Source: Costus lasius (taxonomy: Eukaryota; Streptophyta; Magnoliopsida; Zingiberales; Costaceae). Taken from it: DNA of 64,000 nt. Of the stretch, positions 57,512-64,000 are shown piece after piece. The stretch covers positions 84,677,461 through 84,741,460 of the forward strand of contig CM050447.1 of assembly GCA_027563935.2 (NCBI GenBank), written 5' to 3'. Under the pieces are notes generated by a model, which was given only the letters and a program-made list of their open reading frames with translations, did not search any database and was not told the DNA's origin. The translations under genes and the position numbers were made by a program. Within the stretch, counting starts at the first letter, position 1, and the number at the start of each line of letters is the position of its first letter.

Positions 57512-59030
57512 CTGACAGCCTAGATGGGTTGACCAGATAGCACCTGTGCGCAAGCATGAGGTGGCTATAGGTCGACTGCAGACAGGCGTGTAGCGATGTC
57601 TGATTGAGATAACCTTGAACGCACATGAGTTAGGCCCGGGGTCACACCCGCTTGCCAGACCTCATTGTGGTCGTTCAGCCCTAGCGCATGCATAGTTGAC
57701 CATTTGGTCGACTCTAGTCAGTTAGGACTTGGTGCATGTAAGGGCAGTGGATCTAACTAGAAATGATGAGTGGATCCCTAGTAATGGACCGTTGTAAGGT
57801 AGTAAGGGCATATAAGGAAATTAAAATTGATGCCTATGGGGTTTTTGAAATTTAATTTCATGATTGGATCACATGTTGATTGATGCCTATGTATGTTTAT
57901 TTATTCTTATGTGGGCTGCCCATGTTAATTGTGTGCTGTGCTGGGGCCTGCGTGCCTGGAAATTAAAGTTGTAAATTAATTATTGTGATCTGCGATTCAC
58001 ATTGTATTTAATTTATAAAGTGTAATTGACCTGCGTGTCAATCTTGTCTAGATAGATTAATTTGTAAATTAATCAGACATGAGCACAGAGCACACTTGGC
58101 AGAGGCGCATGCAGCAGTGGCTTGACCAGGTGGGAGGTCCAGGGTTCGACTCTGGGACCAAGCGCATTTTCCCTGGTGGGCGCACCTGAGCTGCAGATGG
58201 CGCTTGGGCCCTGGGTTGGGCCAGATGAGCAGCAAAAGTCCCATGGAGAAAAGTAAGTGAAGACTTAAGTTAATTAAGGTCTTACTTAGGCTATGGGCTT
58301 TTACCACATAAGATCCATGCTTTCTTTTATTGTTTAATAAGTAGAACAGCATGATTTATTTATCTTCTGCTATCACCATAGGAATTGCATGATAGTGAAG
58401 AAGATAAAAGACCGTTAAAATCCAACGCTAAATATCAAGCTCGTAAGCCTTCTGACGCGAAACCTCACTGTTCTGATTATCGTTGGAGCCGTGTTGTACC
58501 CACTCAGTGGGCACGTCCATCTATCTTCAGACGGTGCGGGATTACACTTGCGTGTTACAGAAAAGGGATTTATCGCTTCTCGTTGCTCAGCATAGCACGT
58601 GGTGGTCCAGGGAGTAGGTCGGGTTAGCTTGACCATGTAGGCTACATATGTGGCGCATATGGTAGCGCATGGAGGCAGCCATCTGTGGGGTCAGAGATTG
58701 TGTTGTACCAACTCAGTTGGCACAGTCTGCTGGATTGCCCAGATGAAGGGGAATCGCACGGGTTGGCGATTGGCTGAGACAGCCTACCAGAGATTAGTGC
58801 TTGTACTCTCTGTGCATCTTATCTCGCCTGAGCGGGACGCGGAGACCAAGTATGAAATCTGGATCCCATCTCACTAAAAGAGTGTTACTCTTTCGGACTG
58901 TTTTAATGGATTTTTCAGTCAGATAAAATAGTGAGAAAAAGAATCATTCTTAAGTCCTGAATTGATTCTTTACATTGATACTGACCTTGCTGTTCTTGCA
59001 TTGTTGTAGATTCCTGCAGCAACGAACACC
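57512..59030 (+). other. A5 leader, second part
   Basis: Contains the tRNA-like block flanked by GCGCAT (58105-58167), the palindromes CCCACTCAGTGGG (58499-58511) and CCAACTCAGTTGG (58708-58720), and an acceptor-like tract ending at 59009. No gene. Confidence 0.85.
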
Positions 59031-62000
59031 ATGAGCTTCAATGTGCGATCCCTACTGGAAAGGGAGAAGTTTGCTGGGCCGAACTTCTCAGACTGGTTCG
59101 GACACCTTAAGATTGTTCTTAAGGCAGAGAGGAAACTGTATGTCCTCGAGACGGCGATACCGCCTCAGCCCGCTCCGAACGCCGCAAGGGCGGTTCGGGA
59201 AGCTTATGAAAAGCACGTCAATGATAGCATTGATGTCGCTTGCCTGATGCTAGCGTCTATGACGCCACCGCTGCAGCGTCAGCATGAGGATATGTCTGCT
59301 ATAGACATGATAGCAAACCTCAAGATGCTGTATGCTGCACAGGCGAGGACAGAACGCTATAATCTGACAAAGCTTTTCTTTCAGAGCAAACTGGCTGAAG
59401 GGAGCCCAGTGGGAGCTCACGTGCTCAAGATGATTGGGCACAAGGAGGCTCTAGAGAAACTGGGGCATACCATCAACCAGGAGCTTGCTGTAGACATAAT
59501 TCTGCAGTCTCTCCCGCCCTCTTTCGATGCGTTCATCATTAACTTTAATATGAACAAAATCGATTGTACTCCGGCAGAGCTGCTGAATATGCTCCTCACT
59601 ACTGAGGAGACTCTGAAGGGAAAGCCTTCGACCTCTGTCTTAATGGTTCCTTCTAGGAACAAGAAGAAGGGGAAGAAGGGCAAGGCCCCTGTCAAGAGTT
59701 ACAGCAAGGCTCTGAAGCAAAAAGTTAAGCGGTCAAAGGAATACAGATGTTTCCACTGTGGCCAGCCAGGTCACTGGAAAAAGGACTGTAAAGCGCTCCA
59801 AGGAGATAAGAGGGGAAGCATCGCTTCTGGCTCAGGTATATACGTGACGGAAGTCATGGTTTCTTCTTCTTCTATATCATGGGTGTTGGACACTGCATGT
59901 GGAGTTCACATTTGTTCAAATGTACAGGAACTCAAGAGAAGAAGACAGGTGGGACAGCATGAGGTGGACCTACGCGTTGGAAATGGGGCACGGGTTGCTG
60001 CTGTTGCTGTAGGAGATTATTTCATCTCTTTACCATCTGGACTTGTATTAGAACTAAACAGTTGTTACTTTGTTCCGCGCATTACTAAAAATATTATCTC
60101 CATTCCTGCTCTTGTCAGGAAGGGGTTTTCCTTTGAATGCAATATTTCAAAGTGTGTTTTATCTTTTGATAATATTGTTTATGCTACTGGTTCAATTAAC
60201 AATGGGTTATTCATGTTGGACATGGAATGTTCTATACAAAATATTGATATTAAGAAAGCCAAGTATGCTGATGACAGCACCTTGCTATGGCATAGTCGTT
60301 TAGGCCATATTAACAAGAAGCACATTAAGCGGTTGCATGATCATGGACTGCTGGGATCATTCTCCTATGAGGAGATTGATACATGCAAAGCTTGTTTAAT
60401 GGGTAAAATGACGAAGTCACCTTTTCCTTACAAAGGTCAAAGGGCTTCAGGTTTACTTGACCTTATACACAGTGATGTGTGTGGGCCATTTAGTAAACAT
60501 GCCAGAGGTGGCTATCAGTACTTCATTACCTTTACTGATGATTTCAGTAGGTATGGGTATGTCTATTTAATGAGACATAAAAGTGAATCTTTTGACAAGT
60601 TCAAAGAGTTCAAGAATGAAGTACAGAATCAGCTAGGCCAAAATATCAAGGCACTTCGTTCTGATCGAGGTGGAGAATACTTGAGTCATGCGTTTACTGA
60701 CTATCAGAAGGAGTGTGGGATTATCTCACAGCTCACTCCGCCAGGAACACCGCAATGGAATGGTGTGTCCGAGAGGAGAAATAGAACGTTACTTGATATG
60801 GTTCGTTCTATGATGAGTCAGGCTACTCTACCTTACTCCTTTTGGGGATTTGCACTGGAGACAGCTACAAAGGTACTAAACCGAGTGCCATCCAAGGCAG
60901 TTTCAAAGACGCCATATGAGTTATGGTATGGGAAACAGCCGAGCTTGACATTTATCAGGATCTGGGGCTGCGAGGCTTATGTCAAAAAGCTCGCCTCTGG
61001 GAAACTAGAGAGCAGATCTGAAAAATGTATCTTTGTCGGTTACCCTAAGGAAACTAAGGGTTATTATTTCTTCGATCCCAAGGAGAACAAGGTATTTGTT
61101 GCTCGGACGGCCATATTTCTTGAGAAGGAGTTTCTTCTGCAAGAGGCCAGTGGGAGAGAAATGAAGCTGGATGAGAATCCAGAGGAAGGACAAAGTAGTC
61201 AAGCACAGTTGGATGAGCCTGAGCCGGTAGAACAGGTTACTGAACAACCTGAGGCTCAGATATCACGGGAACCGCGAAGATCGGGGAGGATTCGTCGACA
61301 GCCTGAGCGCTATGACGGAGTCTACATCATTGATAATGATGAACCCCTCACTTATGCGGATGCGGTCAGTGGACTGGAGTCAGCGAGATGGCTTGAAGCT
61401 ATGCGCGCCGAGATGGACTCCATGTCAGATAACCAAGTCTGGGATTTGGTTGATCTGCCTCCGGGAGTTATCCCTATAGGCTGTAAATGGATCTTCAAGA
61501 AGAAAATTGACATGGATGGTAACGTGGTTACCTATAAAGGCAGGCTAGTTGCGAAAGGTTTCAAACAAATCTACGGGATAGATTATGATGAAACTTTCTC
61601 ACCTGTAGCTATGTTTAAGTCTATTCGGATTCTTTTCGCGATAGCAGCATATTATGATTATGAGATTTGGCAAATGGATGTGAAGACAGCTTTCCTGAAT
61701 GAAAATCTGGATGAGGATGTGTATATGACACAACCTGAAGGTTTCACTAATCCATCAGATCGTCATAAAATATGCAAATTAAAGAAGTCTATTTATGGAC
61801 TTAAACAAGCATCGAGAAGCTGGAATATTCATTTTGATGAATCAGTCACTGAATTTGGTTTCATCAAGAACGAGGATGACCCATGTGTATATAAGAGGTT
61901 TAGTGGGAGCGTGATTACTTTCCTAGTCCTCTACGTCGATGACATCTTGATCATTGGAAATGACATTCCTGAAATGCATGCGGTTAAGGCATGGTTAAGG

Positions 62001-62913
62001 AAATGTTTCCAGATGAAAGATCTTGGAGAAGCAGCCTATGTATTAGGTGTGAAGATCTACAGGGATAGATCTAAGAGGCTTCTCGGGCTGTGCCAGAGTA
62101 CTTACATCGATAAAGTCCTGGAGAGATTTCATTTAGAGAATTCTAAAAGAGGATATCTTCCAGTCAGACATGGTCTGAATCTTTCGAAGAGTCAGTGTCC
62201 ACAAACACAGACTCAGAAAGATGAAATGGACAATACGCCTTATGCTTCGGCTATTGGGTCCATTATGTATGCAATGTTGTGTACTCGCCCAGACGTCGCT
62301 TACGGGTTAAGCGTGACCAGTCGGTTCCAAAGTAATCAGTCAGGCACACTGGATTGCAGTCAAGAACATTTTAAAATATCTGCGGAGGACCAAAGATATG
62401 TTCTTGATATATGGTGGTCAGGAAGAACTCAGTATTGAAGGATATACTGACGCTTCGTTCCAGTCTGACCAGGATGATTTCCGTTCGCAATCAGGCTATG
62501 TTTTTAGCTTGAATGGAGGAGCAGTGGTGTGGAAGAGTTTCAAACAGTCAACTGTTGCTGATTCCACAACAGAGGCCGAGTATGTTGCAGCCTCGGAAGC
62601 ATCCAAGGAGGCAGTGTGGATTCGTAAGTTCGTGAGAGAACTTGGTGTTGTTCCTTCGAGTGCAGATCCTTTGGTTATCTTCTGTGATAACACTGGAGCA
62701 ATCGCACAAGCAAAGGAACCACGGTCGCACCAGAAGTCCAAGCACATACAGAGACGGTTTCACTTGATCAGGGAGATCATAGATCGTGGTGAGATCAAAG
62801 TCTGCAAGGTACATACAGATGACAATCTGGCAGACCCGCTTACTAAGCCTCTGGCGCAGCAGAAGCATGAGAAGCACTGTAATAACATGGGTTTGAGATT
62901 TCTCAACCATTAG
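59031..62913 (+). pseudogene. gag-pol: A5 Gag-Pol, one frameshift in RT-RNase H connection
   Basis: Open from ATG 59031 through Gag, a zinc knuckle (CFHCGQPGHWKKDC), protease (LDTACG), integrase (HSRLGHIN, CKAC, DD35E) and RT with YVDD. A two-base deletion near 62336, in the codons after RFQSN, shifts the frame. RNase H continues in another frame to the normal stop at 62911-62913. The total length (3883 nt) fits one two-base loss from a frame of 1294 residues plus stop. It is otherwise close to A6 and probably died recently. Confidence 0.94.
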
Positions 62914-62933
62914 ATTAAGTGCAAGTGGGAGAT

Positions 62934-64000
62934 TGTTGGGGTATGCCCTTAAGGCTAATGTTTGAGGCCTTGGGATTGTATCAGTATCATGTAATAAACT
63001 CTTATGTTTATAAAGGCATGGTTGTTATTCAGGTTGTTATATTGTCTGCTGCAATAATTGTACTTCTGAATAATGTCTCAAAGCTGTTCAGCTAGGCTGA
63101 CATGCTGTAATGTCCTTAGTCGAGATATCTTGGTGAACATGAGACAGCCTTGATATGATTGAGACTAATATGTGCTCTAATCTTATAGGATGCTTCGAGC
63201 ATGGAATAAGATGTAGACTCATGGGTACATTGGATGTACTGGACAGACCCTACTAGGATATTCAATTGGTTGTCACAATGTGAATAATCCTTGATTGCAA
63301 CAAGTGGCACATGTCCTCTGACTTGAGATCACTTGTGTTTCTAAATGATGATTGTCATTGTTTTGAGGTAGTTCAATATCATTTGAAACATAATGATTAT
63401 AGACTATCTTGGATGGTGAGCTTGAATCAGGTTAGGGCACTAGTGATAGACATAGGATTGCCGTCTCCTTGTTTAAGGAGTGTGATGTTCTAAAGGGGCC
63501 CCCTGGATGAGATGATTGAGAAAGTGTATGGCCATACCCAGATGACTATGTTCATCTGATCTAATCATGCTCATCATATTGGAGCTACAAGCTTGACACG
63601 CTTGTCCAATAAGAACATCCAGTGGCAAAGGAAAGATGCATGCCTTGTGAGTTGGATTCACACTTGTGCTGTGGTTTGGGTGTAGTCTTGGAAGACTCTT
63701 TCCTTTATATCGGGTGACAGTGATGTGTTGCTAGATACCCCTCACTGATCGTGATAACGTGAGTTATCGTTACCGACATTTAAAGGAAACCCTCAGGGTC
63801 GCACAATTTGATGATATGGCTTACTTAAGTCAGATCGTGTGGACTGAATTATTTGGGTTCAGTTTAAAGGGATTTAATCTCTGATTGTAAGTGAGATCTG
63901 GTCTGATCATGTTTGATTGATTAGGGCTTGAGATCGGTAAGCTTTGATCGAGAGATTGGATGCTAGATCGGTGAGATCAGGAGCATCAAGAGATGAACGG
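62934..64000 (+). repeat. A5 3' LTR, left part
   Basis: Starts after the polypurine tract (62923-62933) and runs off the window. It is nearly identical to 44708-45672 joined with 54802-54902. The stem-loop is at 63753-63768. Confidence 0.93.

Larger units (their letters stand above)
44708..64000 (+). mobile_element. Angela-type copia element A5, carrying A6 and A7; right end outside window
   Basis: The visible parts are the 5' LTR (44708-45672 and 54797-55538), leader (55539-55831 and 57512-59030), pol (59031-62913), polypurine tract (62923-62933) and the first 1067 bp of the 3' LTR. The two LTRs differ at about four positions in the first 965 bp compared, so the insertion is young. It sits in B1 pol after GCCTC. 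Confidence 0.93.

Noticed and set aside
58105..58167. True tRNA gene in the copia leader
   Set aside because: Only a T-arm-like part can be drawn; acceptor stem, D arm and anticodon arm do not fit, and the distance between the box-like motifs is too short.

Overview
The window is plant nuclear DNA made entirely of LTR retrotransposons. I find no host gene, no tRNA or rRNA gene, no CRISPR array and no bacterial feature. The families are plant lineages: Ty1/copia of the Angela (BARE-like) type, Ty3/gypsy chromovirus of the Tekay/Del type, and an Athila-type gypsy derivative. An angiosperm with a repeat-rich genome fits best; the species cannot be told from this sequence. All coordinates and difference counts were made by eye.

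Layout. The oldest visible layer is an Athila-type element (11033-16654, +). Its 5' LTR is cut by a tandem of two Angela copies, A1 and A2 (1-11032, +), that share one LTR. Its 3' LTR is cut at 16655 by a minus-strand Angela copy, A3. A3 is cut at 20405 by a second, diverged copia family, B1 (minus). B1 carries three insertions: a Tekay element T1 in its LTR (22111-33218, minus, target-site duplication AGAAT), Angela copy A4 in its pol (34969-44085, minus, TSD TAGTC), and Angela copy A5 further up its pol (44708 to beyond the window, +). A5 carries A6 in its 5' LTR (45673-54796, +, TSD AGATC) and a solo LTR, A7, in its leader (55832-57511, TSD CTGAC). The deepest nesting is five layers: Athila, A3, B1, A5, A6.

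Coding content. A6 has an uninterrupted 1293-residue Gag-PR-IN-RT-RNase H polyprotein, two LTRs of equal length differing at about three positions, a primer site, a polypurine tract and a perfect TSD, so it is the best candidate for an active copy. A2 also has an open polyprotein, but it lacks its primer-binding site and has a changed integrase zinc ligand. A1, A3, A4, A5, B1, T1 and the Athila element are broken by stops or frameshifts, or are truncated.

Most interesting signal. Every Angela LTR carries a short ATG-GCN-(A/T)TG block ending at a GT splice-donor-like site. Each complete leader ends in a pyrimidine-rich tract and AG 21 nt before the gag ATG. Joining the two would give an in-frame start, with Met-Ala-Met (or Met-Ala-Leu) from the LTR followed by seven further codons, and would remove the primer site and the long ATG-rich leader. 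All four alanine codons occur among the LTR copies, as expected under coding constraint. Three further structures with paired changes are also present: a U3 stem-loop shared with family B1, a hairpin around a TATA-like core, and two palindromes in the leader.
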